Below, piece after piece: positions 9,938 to 16,885 of a stretch of DNA of 64,000 bases (position 1 is its first letter; each line of letters begins with the position of its first letter). The position numbers and the translations under genes are program-made. Source of the DNA: Paenibacillus sp. DCT19. Lineage in GTDB: Bacteria; Bacillota; Bacilli; Paenibacillales; Paenibacillaceae. The notes beneath the pieces are model-generated. The model was given only the letters and a program-made list of their open reading frames with translations, did no database searches and was not told where the DNA came from. The stretch is from NCBI RefSeq assembly GCF_003268635.1, contig NZ_CP029639.1, positions 879,501-943,500 of the forward strand. Direction: 5' to 3'.

Positions 9938-10600
9938 ATGACCAAGGTAGTCTCCCTGGCTAATCAAAAGGGCGGTGTGGGCAAAACAACAACGGCTGTA
10001 AATTTGGGAATCGGCTTGGCTAAGGAAGGTAAGAGGGTGCTACTAGTGGATGCAGATGCGCAAGGAAATTTAACAGATTCCTTGGGCTATCGGGAACCAG
10101 ATAGCATTTCTGTTTCGTTAGCCACTCTGCTTGTCAAAACGATGATGGAGGATTCTTACGATTCACATGAAGGTATTTTACACTATCAGGAAGGCGTTGC
10201 ACTCATGCCAGGCAATATTGAGCTGTCGGCGGTTGAGGTGTCCATTGTGAATACGATGAGCCGTGAAACGATTCTGCGCTCATATATCGACCAGGTAAAG
10301 TCAGATTACGATTATGTTCTTATTGATTGCATGCCAAGCCTGGGGATGCTGACAATCAATGCCTTGGCAGCGGCAGATAGTGTAATTATTCCGGTACAGG
10401 CGCATTATTTTCCAGCCAAGGGAATGGCTCAGCTTTTGCAAACCATTGCTCGTGTGCGTCGTCAAATTAATCCGAAGCTGCCGCTGGATGGCGTGCTGCT
10501 TACGATGGTGATATTACGCATGTCGGCATTTATGCCAGGCAATGGAAAGGTCGTCGATGCTTCCTCTAGCCGCGGACAGGTGGTTTCAAGTCCATTGTAA
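9938..10600 (+). pseudogene. parA truncated and fused to an NlpC/P60 fragment
   Basis: From ATG 9938 (AAGGGAGG seven bases upstream) the product is a ParA/Soj-type partition ATPase: deviant Walker A KGGVGKTT, VDADAQGNLTDSLGY, LIDCMPSLGMLTINAL and PVQAHYFPAKGM. After KLPLDGVLLTMV, where ParA proteins continue with DSRTN, the frame changes family. The following DNA encodes, with one internal shift at about 10539, DITHVGIYA/GNGKVVDASSSRGQVV, which matches the C-terminal motif of NlpC/P60 cell-wall hydrolases. The junction at 10507-10512 is GGTGAT, a sequence both parent genes plausibly share. A deletion thus joined parA to an NlpC/P60 gene and removed what lay between, presumably the conjugation module. 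The product is unlikely to work. Confidence 0.8.
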
Positions 10601-10863
10601 TAAGAAGTTTTTAAAAAAGTTTAACTTGTATATTAGAAATAATAGTGGGAAGCATTTATAATCAAATCAACATTTTGCGAGTATGTCCTGCTCTTTGAAA
10701 ACTGCAGCTAATCCTTTCATTTGAACAATTGTTTTTATAGATTAAAGTACAGAAAAAATATTCTGAAAATGCGATCAACCTAAGTGTGAGCAAGTACACA
10801 GAAATTATTTATACTTTTAATACTCTGAAAAGTCCACAATGTATAATAACGAAACAATATAAC

Positions 10864-10890
10864 TAGCCCGGCAAAACTTGTACCGGGCTA
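10864..10890. other. Inverted repeat in the gap between the parA scar and the minus-strand gene
   Basis: TAGCCCGG and CCGGGCTA form a perfect 8-bp stem with an 11-base loop. No T tract follows on either strand. It is the only structure I see in 10601-11031. Confidence 0.4.
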
Positions 10891-11031
10891 ACGATTCACA
10901 ATGTGATATGTGCTAAGAATTTCATCTGAAAATAATTATTAGTAGCTTGAGGTATGGAAATTTACTTATCATTGTACTTTTTACTTAAACGAGAATACTT
11001 CAGTTTGGGTTGTGCCTATTTTTGTAGAAGA

Positions 11032-11439
11032 TTAAGCTATAATATAAGTTTTAGCGGGAGAAATCATACCATTGTTCCATAGTGCCAGTACTACATCCAT
11101 TTGGAAATTATGCGACTTTTGATTTCCTTGCATAATAGCCCTCCACAACTGAAGTGATTTGTATGAAGCGTACTCTTCATTTTCTGTGAGCAGTTGAACA
11201 GCTTCAATCGCATGATCTTTGTTAATTGTTTCTTTGAGAGGCTTTTTGATATGTATCTGATGAACACCTTTTACTAAGCCTGCTTCACAAAGCCCTAAAA
11301 AAGCACTTTTGGGACATGCCTTGGTTTTAGTTGTGAAAAATTCTGTGGTGGCTTGTTTCCATGCATCTTCCGTATAAAGAACGTCACCTGATTGAATGAG
11401 TTCCACTGCTCGAATTGCAGATTTTCCATAATTATTCAA
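11032..11439 (-). CDS. DUF6979-like small protein
   Basis: This 135-residue soluble protein has the conserved blocks YGKSAIRAVELIQSG, DAWKQAT, CPKSAFLGLCEAGLVKG and a C-terminal LWRAIMQGNQKSHNFQMDVVLALW. I associate these with the DUF6979 family of unknown function, from memory. An ATG at 11463 is in frame, but the TTG at 11439 has GGAGGT six bases upstream and gives the usual short N-terminus MNNYGKSAIR, so I use it. It is the only complete gene on the minus strand within the island and is divergent from the transporter gene. It could be a regulator or accessory factor of the neighbouring system, but the sequence does not say so. Confidence 0.65.
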   Translation of the reverse strand: MNNYGKSAIRAVELIQSGDVLYTEDAWKQATTEFFTTKTKACPKSAFLGLCEAGLVKGVHQIHIKKPLKETINKDHAIEAVQLLTENEEYASYKSLQLWRAIMQGNQKSHNFQMDVVLALWNNGMISPAKTYIIA

Positions 11440-11644
11440 AAAATAACCTCCATCTTCAACCATTCTATAAAAGTTAAATATCTCATTGTAATTATTCGAC
11501 TTAAAGTAAAAAATACCTCCCTTAATAAATATTTCTTAGCAGATTTAGTCGAAATTTGTAGTATGATTTAGTTTAGCAAGGGTAGCTCGGAACCAAAAGT
11601 GGTGTTATAATTAATAATGCATTGCATAGAAGAGGTGATGTCAA

Positions 11645-12184
11645 ATTAAATACTTAACAATTGTAGCTTATTTAGTAGCTATTGTTTCATCAAACGTTGT
11701 GACGGCAGGAGTAGCCCCGTTTTTTATCGGTCCCTTCATCATTCCAGCGGGGACTTTTATTATTGGGGCAACATTTATTTTCCGTGATTTTGTGCAAAAT
11801 TTTGTGGGTCGGCGTAAGACTTACTTGCTTATTTTAATAGCAATGATTTTGTCAGCATTAACATCGTATCTACTTGGAGATACACTCTGGATTGTATTTG
11901 CTTCAATTATTACATTTGCGGTATCTGAGACCACAGATACAGAAATCTATTCTCGTCTTAAATTACCTTTTCATTTAAGGGTAGCGTATAGTGGAATTGT
12001 CGGTGGAGTCTTAGATAGTATTATTTTCGTTGTTATTGGTTTATCACCATTGGGCGCTAATATTCTTCCATGGAATGCTGTGTTCTTAGCTATCGTTGGT
12101 CAAATTATTGTTAAGACATTAGTTCAATTAGTTGCTGCAATTATTGTTAAACAAATTTTCTTTAAGCAAGGAAAAGTTATTTGA
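11645..12184 (+). CDS. VUT/YhhQ-family 7-deazapurine precursor transporter, apparent ATT start
   Basis: Integral membrane protein of the VUT family (PF02592, the YhhQ-type preQ0/preQ1 transporters). It should carry a queuosine or 7-deazaguanine precursor across the cytoplasmic membrane. Family features include the N-terminal helix KYLTIVAYLVAIVSSNVVTA, GTFIIGATFIFRDFVQ, and several further helices ending in a basic tail. No ATG, GTG or TTG precedes the first helix in frame. AGAGGTG at 11631-11637 is spaced seven bases from an ATT at 11645, which would give MKYLTIVAYL, the normal family N-terminus (179 residues). The GTG at 11699 would delete most of helix 1. It heads the deazaguanine gene set. 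Either ATT is used as a rare start or the start codon has mutated. Confidence 0.8.
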   Translation: MKYLTIVAYLVAIVSSNVVTAGVAPFFIGPFIIPAGTFIIGATFIFRDFVQNFVGRRKTYLLILIAMILSALTSYLLGDTLWIVFASIITFAVSETTDTEIYSRLKLPFHLRVAYSGIVGGVLDSIIFVVIGLSPLGANILPWNAVFLAIVGQIIVKTLVQLVAAIIVKQIFFKQGKVI

Positions 12185-12211
12185 AAATAGGGCGTTCTCG
12201 CCCTATTTTAT
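12184..12211 (+). terminator. Terminator between the transporter and the first TGT gene
   Basis: AAAATAGGGCG and CGCCCTATTTT form a perfect 11-bp stem with a TTCT loop, overlapping the transporter stop codon. The next gene begins only about 20 bases on, so it can act as an attenuator that lowers expression of the genes behind it. Confidence 0.8.
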
Positions 12212-12229
12212 ATTGTGTTAAAGGATGGG

Positions 12230-14266
12230 ATGTTTTTGTCAAACCGTATTCTTGTTGTGACTTCTTGTACTGGAGAGAAGTTACATAAACCTATAAATCA
12301 GCTTGTATTTGACGATTTTCATAATAAAGAAGTATTGAGAAGAAGAGAAGAAGAATTATTGGAATTTAAAGAACGTGCTGATGAAATGTACACTGGTAGT
12401 CAACATCTTGCGCTAATGAGTGGTATTAAAGAATACCGTCAACAAGGGGGAGACATTGATCTTTGCATTATTTCAGCGGGTTACGGCCTCTTGAATGAAG
12501 ATGAACAAATTGTTCCTTATGAAGTAACTTTTAATTCGATGGATTCACAGTCTATAAAAAGATGGGCGCGGGAACTCAAAATTACTCAGGCACTCCAAAC
12601 AAAAATTGCAGAATATGATCTTATTTTTTTCTTGCTCGGAGATAAATACTTACAAGCTGTGGAATGGCCACTGAAGCTTGATAGCAATCAAAAAGCTATC
12701 TTTTTCGCGGGAGCATCCAGTCGTGCTAGAATTTTAAATTGGGATGGTTATCATGTACTAACTATTGGTGAAAAAGAAGCTAAAACCTTTAGATATGGAT
12801 TAATCGGAATTAAAGGCTATCTTTTTGCACAATTATTAAGAAATGTTATTACAACAGATATTGATCAGAAATGGAGCACCATAATAGATCATCCAGATCA
12901 AACTAGATCATTTATTTTAGATTCCATTGCTTCAACTAAACAACTAGAGTTATTTAATGAAACATCGGATAGTGAAGATCTATTAAGGTTTTATAGTGAA
13001 ATGTTCCCTGTTCCGGATGAATTGGTTGCTATAAATTGTATTGAGGAGCCAAGATTTTATCTTCCAGAGAATGATGACAGGGTAGATCCTAAATATGATT
13101 TTATGACTGATTTCTCAGAAAAAAACAGAAATCCATTGGAAAATGATGTGTATGCTCACCAGATATTCGATAGACCACAGTTTGATGGGTTACTTGTCTC
13201 TAAAGTAAACATTGATAGTGCTACCAAACAAAAAAATCAGATGATTGAAGAAATGGGTTTGCACGATTTTTATAAACTACCTAGAGAGTATCCTATAATG
13301 GGTGATTGCGGTGCTTTTAGTTATATTGATAAAGATGTACCACCGTATACAACCGAAGAAATTATGGATTACTATCATACATTAGGTTTAGATTATGGTG
13401 TATCTATTGATCATCTGATAGTTGGCCCATTTCAAAAAGATGAAAACATTCGAAATCAGCGTTATCAATTGACCCTTACGATGGCGGAAGAGTTTTTACG
13501 TATGTATAGAGAAAGAAAAGAAATAATGAATTATCAGTTTCATCCGATAGGTATAGTCCAAGGATGGGACCCGCCTTCTTTCCGAAGAGCGGTTGAGCAT
13601 CTTATTGGATTAGGTTACGATTATGTTGCCTTAGGTGGTTTAGCCAGAGAACAATCAGAAAAAATATATGAAATTTTAAAAGAAATAGCACCTATTATTC
13701 CAAGTCCCACGTTTCGAATGCACTTATTTGGTGTTGCACGAGATGTGAGAACAATGGAGGCATTTCATAAGTTGGGTGTGACATCTTTTGACTCTTCTTC
13801 ACCATTGAGAAGAGCATGGTTAGGAACCGGGCATAATTACCACACCTTAAATGGAAAACACTACACAGCGATAAGAATTCCGGAGGCAAAGGAAACATCT
13901 GGACGAGTGAAAAAAATGTTGCAAAATAGTGATGAAATAGGTTTTGCTGAGTATAAAAGACTCGAACAAGAGGCTCTGGGTGCTCTTAGGGAGTTCAGTG
14001 CAGGCACAAGAGAGTTAGATTCAACGCTTGAAGCCATACTGGAATATGACAAAATACTTGGTGAAAAGCGTGAAGTTCATGAGGACATGTATAGAGAGGT
14101 TCTATCTGAACGACCGTGGGAGCAATGTAATTGTAATATATGCAGGGAAATTGGAATTGATGTAATTGTATTCAGGGGCAACAATAGGAACAGACGAAGA
14201 GGCTTCCATAATACCCATGTATATTACAGTCAAATTCAGGAATTAAAGAAACGGTGGAATAAATAG
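12230..14266 (+). CDS. DpdA-like tRNA-guanine transglycosylase paralog with DUF6884-like N-terminus
   Basis: This protein of about 678 residues has an N-terminal domain (about 1-165, ILVVTSCTGEKL, MYTGSQHLALMSG, LCIISAGYGLL) resembling DUF6884. The C-terminal half has the TGT fold. Seen are the DSGGFQ-equivalent MGDCGAFSY (base Asp about 359), the nucleophile motif VTSFDSSSPLRRAW (Asp about 521) and a zinc site CNCNIC (Cys 633, 635, 638) with HNTH (His 660/663). TGTs exchange a guanine for a 7-deazaguanine in tRNA, and DpdA proteins do so in DNA. The nearby queCDE and helicase genes favour DNA. Start choice is uncertain: ATG 12230 has AAGGAT only 3-4 bases away, TTG 12236 is better spaced, and GTG 12215 is possible. 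A 20-bp palindrome follows the stop. Confidence 0.8.
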   Translation: MFLSNRILVVTSCTGEKLHKPINQLVFDDFHNKEVLRRREEELLEFKERADEMYTGSQHLALMSGIKEYRQQGGDIDLCIISAGYGLLNEDEQIVPYEVTFNSMDSQSIKRWARELKITQALQTKIAEYDLIFFLLGDKYLQAVEWPLKLDSNQKAIFFAGASSRARILNWDGYHVLTIGEKEAKTFRYGLIGIKGYLFAQLLRNVITTDIDQKWSTIIDHPDQTRSFILDSIASTKQLELFNETSDSEDLLRFYSEMFPVPDELVAINCIEEPRFYLPENDDRVDPKYDFMTDFSEKNRNPLENDVYAHQIFDRPQFDGLLVSKVNIDSATKQKNQMIEEMGLHDFYKLPREYPIMGDCGAFSYIDKDVPPYTTEEIMDYYHTLGLDYGVSIDHLIVGPFQKDENIRNQRYQLTLTMAEEFLRMYRERKEIMNYQFHPIGIVQGWDPPSFRRAVEHLIGLGYDYVALGGLAREQSEKIYEILKEIAPIIPSPTFRMHLFGVARDVRTMEAFHKLGVTSFDSSSPLRRAWLGTGHNYHTLNGKHYTAIRIPEAKETSGRVKKMLQNSDEIGFAEYKRLEQEALGALREFSAGTRELDSTLEAILEYDKILGEKREVHEDMYREVLSERPWEQCNCNICREIGIDVIVFRGNNRNRRRGFHNTHVYYSQIQELKKRWNK

Positions 14267-14267
14267 T

Positions 14268-14310
14268 ACGCAAATATGCCTTAGTGTGGTACACTAAGGC
14301 ATATTTGCGT
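14268..14310. other. Perfect 20-bp palindrome with 3-base loop
   Basis: The arms 14268-14287 and 14291-14310 are exact reverse complements over 20 bp, beginning ACGCAAATATGCC, with only GGT between them. It lies between the first TGT gene and the next gene. No T tract follows, so it is not a classic terminator. It could be an mRNA-stabilising hairpin, a terminator of another type, or a binding or recognition site for a protein of the system. Confidence 0.75.
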
Positions 14311-14323
14311 TGGGGGAAATTCC

Positions 14324-15112
14324 ATGCTCTTTACTTTTGAAAACGTAAGCAATTTAACGAGAAAGCACAATGAGGTTTATTTTACTGTCTTGTCCCTAGG
14401 TCTAATCAAAGATTGGGGATTTCCAGTAGTTCAGTCTGATGTAGTTGGCGAAGATGTCGTTCTAGTCAACTATGATACTGTTGTAAGTTTAATTGATAAC
14501 AAACTACAAGTGAAAAATCCACAATTTACATACAAACTGCCGAATGGTAGTAAGAATGATGAATATGTTGTTCTCATTGTATCTGAAGTACAACAGTTTC
14601 CGAGTTACTGTGTTCATCAACTAATGGCTTATCAACGCTTTGAAAGGTTAATAGAGAGAGGAGAAAAAATAAGTAGTAACTCCACTAAATTAATGACCAT
14701 CAGATCGTTGCATGGCATTTTTGAGGATTTTTTAAACTATCGGATTGAGCGTAGTCTATATCCTCAATTAGCCAAAGATTTAATCAGGTACGTTGATTCC
14801 TTAATGAATGATTATCCTGAATTAGGATACCTCTCTGTAGTACAAAGGAAACAATTTCGAAAAAAATCTATTGGTGATTCCTCAATAGCGTGGTATTGCT
14901 ATATTAGGTATTTCATTGAACAATGGATTACTGGTTCTCAAATTTTGCCGCGGCCATTGTTATTAAATGAATTTCAATATGAAAATTGGACTGGAAACTT
15001 CTTTGACAGAGATAATCCTGTCTTACATGTAAATAATGGTCGATTTAAATTTAATGATGAACAACGCGGATTAATATATGAAATATGGAGACAATGGATA
15101 AAAGAAGCCTGA
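14324..15112 (+). CDS. Unknown 262-residue protein between the two TGT genes
   Basis: I do not recognise this protein. It is soluble and mixed alpha/beta. The N-terminal third is rich in valine strands (LGLIKDWGFPVVQSDVVGEDVVLVNYDTVVSLI). A middle helical part contains YRIERSLYPQLAKDLIRYVDSLM. The C-terminus is aromatic-rich (SSIAWYCYIRYFIEQW). It has no membrane segment and no nucleotide-binding motif. The ATG has GGGGGAA upstream. Its place between the two TGT paralogs, set off by the palindrome before it and a terminator overlapping its stop, suggests a dedicated component of the modification machinery, for example a partner subunit. That is inference from position only. Confidence 0.75.
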   Translation: MLFTFENVSNLTRKHNEVYFTVLSLGLIKDWGFPVVQSDVVGEDVVLVNYDTVVSLIDNKLQVKNPQFTYKLPNGSKNDEYVVLIVSEVQQFPSYCVHQLMAYQRFERLIERGEKISSNSTKLMTIRSLHGIFEDFLNYRIERSLYPQLAKDLIRYVDSLMNDYPELGYLSVVQRKQFRKKSIGDSSIAWYCYIRYFIEQWITGSQILPRPLLLNEFQYENWTGNFFDRDNPVLHVNNGRFKFNDEQRGLIYEIWRQWIKEA

Positions 15113-15127
15113 GGGCTTCTTTTTTTT
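15101..15127 (+). terminator. Terminator overlapping the end of the 262-residue gene
   Basis: AAAGAAGCC and GGCTTCTTT flank a TGAG loop containing the stop codon, followed by a T run. It is a strong and compact terminator. Confidence 0.85.
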
Positions 15128-15159
15128 ATATTTTTAGAGTAGTTATACGAAGAAAAATA

Positions 15160-15195
15160 TGCTAAAATCCTAATTATCACGTATAATCACGTATA
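15160..15195 (+). promoter_or_regulatory. Candidate extended -10 promoter and 10-bp tandem repeat before the second TGT gene
   Basis: TGCTAAAAT at 15160-15168 is a good extended -10 element. It is followed by two exact tandem copies of ATCACGTATA at 15176-15195, ending just before the ribosome site. The preceding terminator makes an independent promoter necessary here. The repeat could be an operator. Confidence 0.4.
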
Positions 15196-15210
15196 AGAGG
15201 AGGGCGAGAT

Positions 15211-16143
15211 GTGGATTTTTATATTGGTTGGTCACATAGTGATGCAATTTTTTGTGACTACTTTCCTACGTGTCCGGTGTTAATAAGTGCAATTCCAGAC
15301 AATAGAGGAGGAGTAAAGAAGTATAGAAACAAACCCCAAAAGTTAATAATAGATTGTGGATCAGTTTTCTATGTTAAACAAAAAAGTAGGCCGCCGCTAA
15401 AAGATGTTTTTAATATTCAACAATCAATCTTGGAAGATTGTGATTCAACGGCGAATATTCAATTGGTTCATTTTGACGAACCTCTGCTGAATAAGAGTTC
15501 TTTATCTGAACGTTATATGGCTATTGAAAGAACGCTATTTAATGCCTACGAATATTTAAATCTCTTTAATAGGTATAAGGTTCCTAAATTTGTGGAACCA
15601 ATGGGAGTAATACAAGGTTATGACCAAGCTAGTATAGAGTTTTCAGCCTATGAGTTAATTAAGATGGGATATACAAATTTCGGGATCGGGTCCTTGTTAT
15701 TTAAACATCAGACTGAACAGATTGAAATGATTAGGAGAGCTGTAGATGTTGTTGGAGCTGCCAACCTTCACGTCTTTGGAGTAACGGGGATTCCTCAACT
15801 TCATGCGATGGTTGATATTGGAGTAAAGTCATTTGATTCAACTCGACCAACAATGGCCGCTGCATTCTTTCAGGTATTTTACAGTAGACCATTTAGAACT
15901 TTTTTTCTGCCTGAATCCAGAGCAAAACCCACAAGCCCTCGATTGGAAAATCCACTTCATTGTGAGTGTCCTGTATGTGAAATTAATGCAAAACAGATTT
16001 TTATTCCTTCACCAAGAGAATATATGAAGTTAAGATCAGTCCATAATTATTATCATTTATCCAGAACATTTAAAGATATTTTAGAAAATAAGCAGAGGAG
16101 GTACAAAAATGTTGTTCCAGATGTGTTACGGACCAGAAATTGA
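15211..16143 (+). CDS. Second, shorter TGT/DpdA-like paralog
   Basis: This 310-residue protein has a compact TGT fold. IIDCGSVFYV (Asp48) corresponds to the DSGGFQ base motif and GVKSFDSTRPTM (Asp209) to the nucleophile motif. The zinc ligands are HCECPVC (Cys 251, 253, 256) and His 278/282. VEPMGVIQGYD resembles IGIVQGWD of the first paralog. All key residues seem present, so it may be active on its own or pair with the larger paralog, as heterodimeric TGTs do. The GTG start has GAGGAGG seven bases upstream. An ATG two bases earlier is in another frame. The gene overlaps the next by 35 bases, so it starts a coupled operon. Confidence 0.8.
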   Translation: MDFYIGWSHSDAIFCDYFPTCPVLISAIPDNRGGVKKYRNKPQKLIIDCGSVFYVKQKSRPPLKDVFNIQQSILEDCDSTANIQLVHFDEPLLNKSSLSERYMAIERTLFNAYEYLNLFNRYKVPKFVEPMGVIQGYDQASIEFSAYELIKMGYTNFGIGSLLFKHQTEQIEMIRRAVDVVGAANLHVFGVTGIPQLHAMVDIGVKSFDSTRPTMAAAFFQVFYSRPFRTFFLPESRAKPTSPRLENPLHCECPVCEINAKQIFIPSPREYMKLRSVHNYYHLSRTFKDILENKQRRYKNVVPDVLRTRN

Positions 16144-16885
16144 AGTAATTTATGAGGAACTAAGATCTAAGCCTGGAATGGATACAAATGAACTGAAAAC
16201 AAAATTCCAGTATAGGGAAGAGGGGGATATTACCTCTTTAATCGAGTGTGCCTTGACGATATTAGAAGATTTGCAATTTATATATAAAGACAAAACACAA
16301 TTTTATGTGTCACAAAATCAAGTTTGGACTAACAAAGAAGTTTTTCTAAGGTTAAGGGAAATCTCAAATTCTACTAATATACCTAGCGATGCTCTTGATC
16401 ATATATTTGCGTCTATTTTTGAACAGTTGTTTGTAAAGCCAGATAGACTATTTGTAAGCAATATTCATTACCAAGTTAATAGTCAGTTAATGAAGACAGT
16501 AGTTGGTCATGAAAAAATAAATGCATGGAAGCGAATGATGGAATGTTGGGGATTGGGAAGACGTGTCTACTCTGGTTTTTACGCCCTTCCACAACTCTCA
16601 TTAATGAAAAGTATCATTGAAAGAAGTGAGACATGGGAAGGTGGGTTACATCTATTTTGTGAAAAATTTGTTCATCCAGTTATTCCGTGCTTGACATCAG
16701 AAGGGAAAATATACAAGGGAATTATTTTTTCATTAATGGGATTAGCTGAGGCAGGGGAAATAGAATTGAGTTATGTGCAAGATCTTCCCTATAAATCTTA
16801 TGGGCCAAAAAATACACTGAACTGGATTAAAGTCGAGGGGAGATGTGACACTAATGCTTCCTTGTCTCAACAAAAATTCGCTTAA
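16109..16885 (+). CDS. Winged-helix-like protein of unknown function in the TGT operon
   Basis: I do not recognise the family. The first 70 residues of this 258-residue protein (VIYEELRSKPGMDTNELKTKF, ALTILEDLQFIYKDKTQFYV) read like a winged helix-turn-helix ending in a beta wing. The rest is helical, with tryptophans in the middle (INAWKRMMECWGLG). The start has GAGGAGG eight bases upstream. It overlaps the TGT gene before it (35 bases) and the ATPase gene after it (41 bases), so the three proteins are probably made together. A small winged-helix protein before a large ATPase recalls the dpdG-dpdH order of Dpd clusters. That equivalence is a guess from size and order, not from shared motifs. 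Confidence 0.7.
   Translation: MLFQMCYGPEIEVIYEELRSKPGMDTNELKTKFQYREEGDITSLIECALTILEDLQFIYKDKTQFYVSQNQVWTNKEVFLRLREISNSTNIPSDALDHIFASIFEQLFVKPDRLFVSNIHYQVNSQLMKTVVGHEKINAWKRMMECWGLGRRVYSGFYALPQLSLMKSIIERSETWEGGLHLFCEKFVHPVIPCLTSEGKIYKGIIFSLMGLAEAGEIELSYVQDLPYKSYGPKNTLNWIKVEGRCDTNASLSQQKFA

Noticed and set aside
11560..11644. Possible preQ1 riboswitch before the transporter
   Set aside because: The leader has small hairpins (for example ACCAAAAGTGGT), but I could not fit the preQ1-I, -II or -III consensus.
12230..16143. Housekeeping tgt (queuosine tRNA) gene
   Set aside because: Neither protein has the normal Tgt length and arrangement, there are two of them, and they lie with large ATPases and helicases in an AT-rich island rather than with queA/ruvB.
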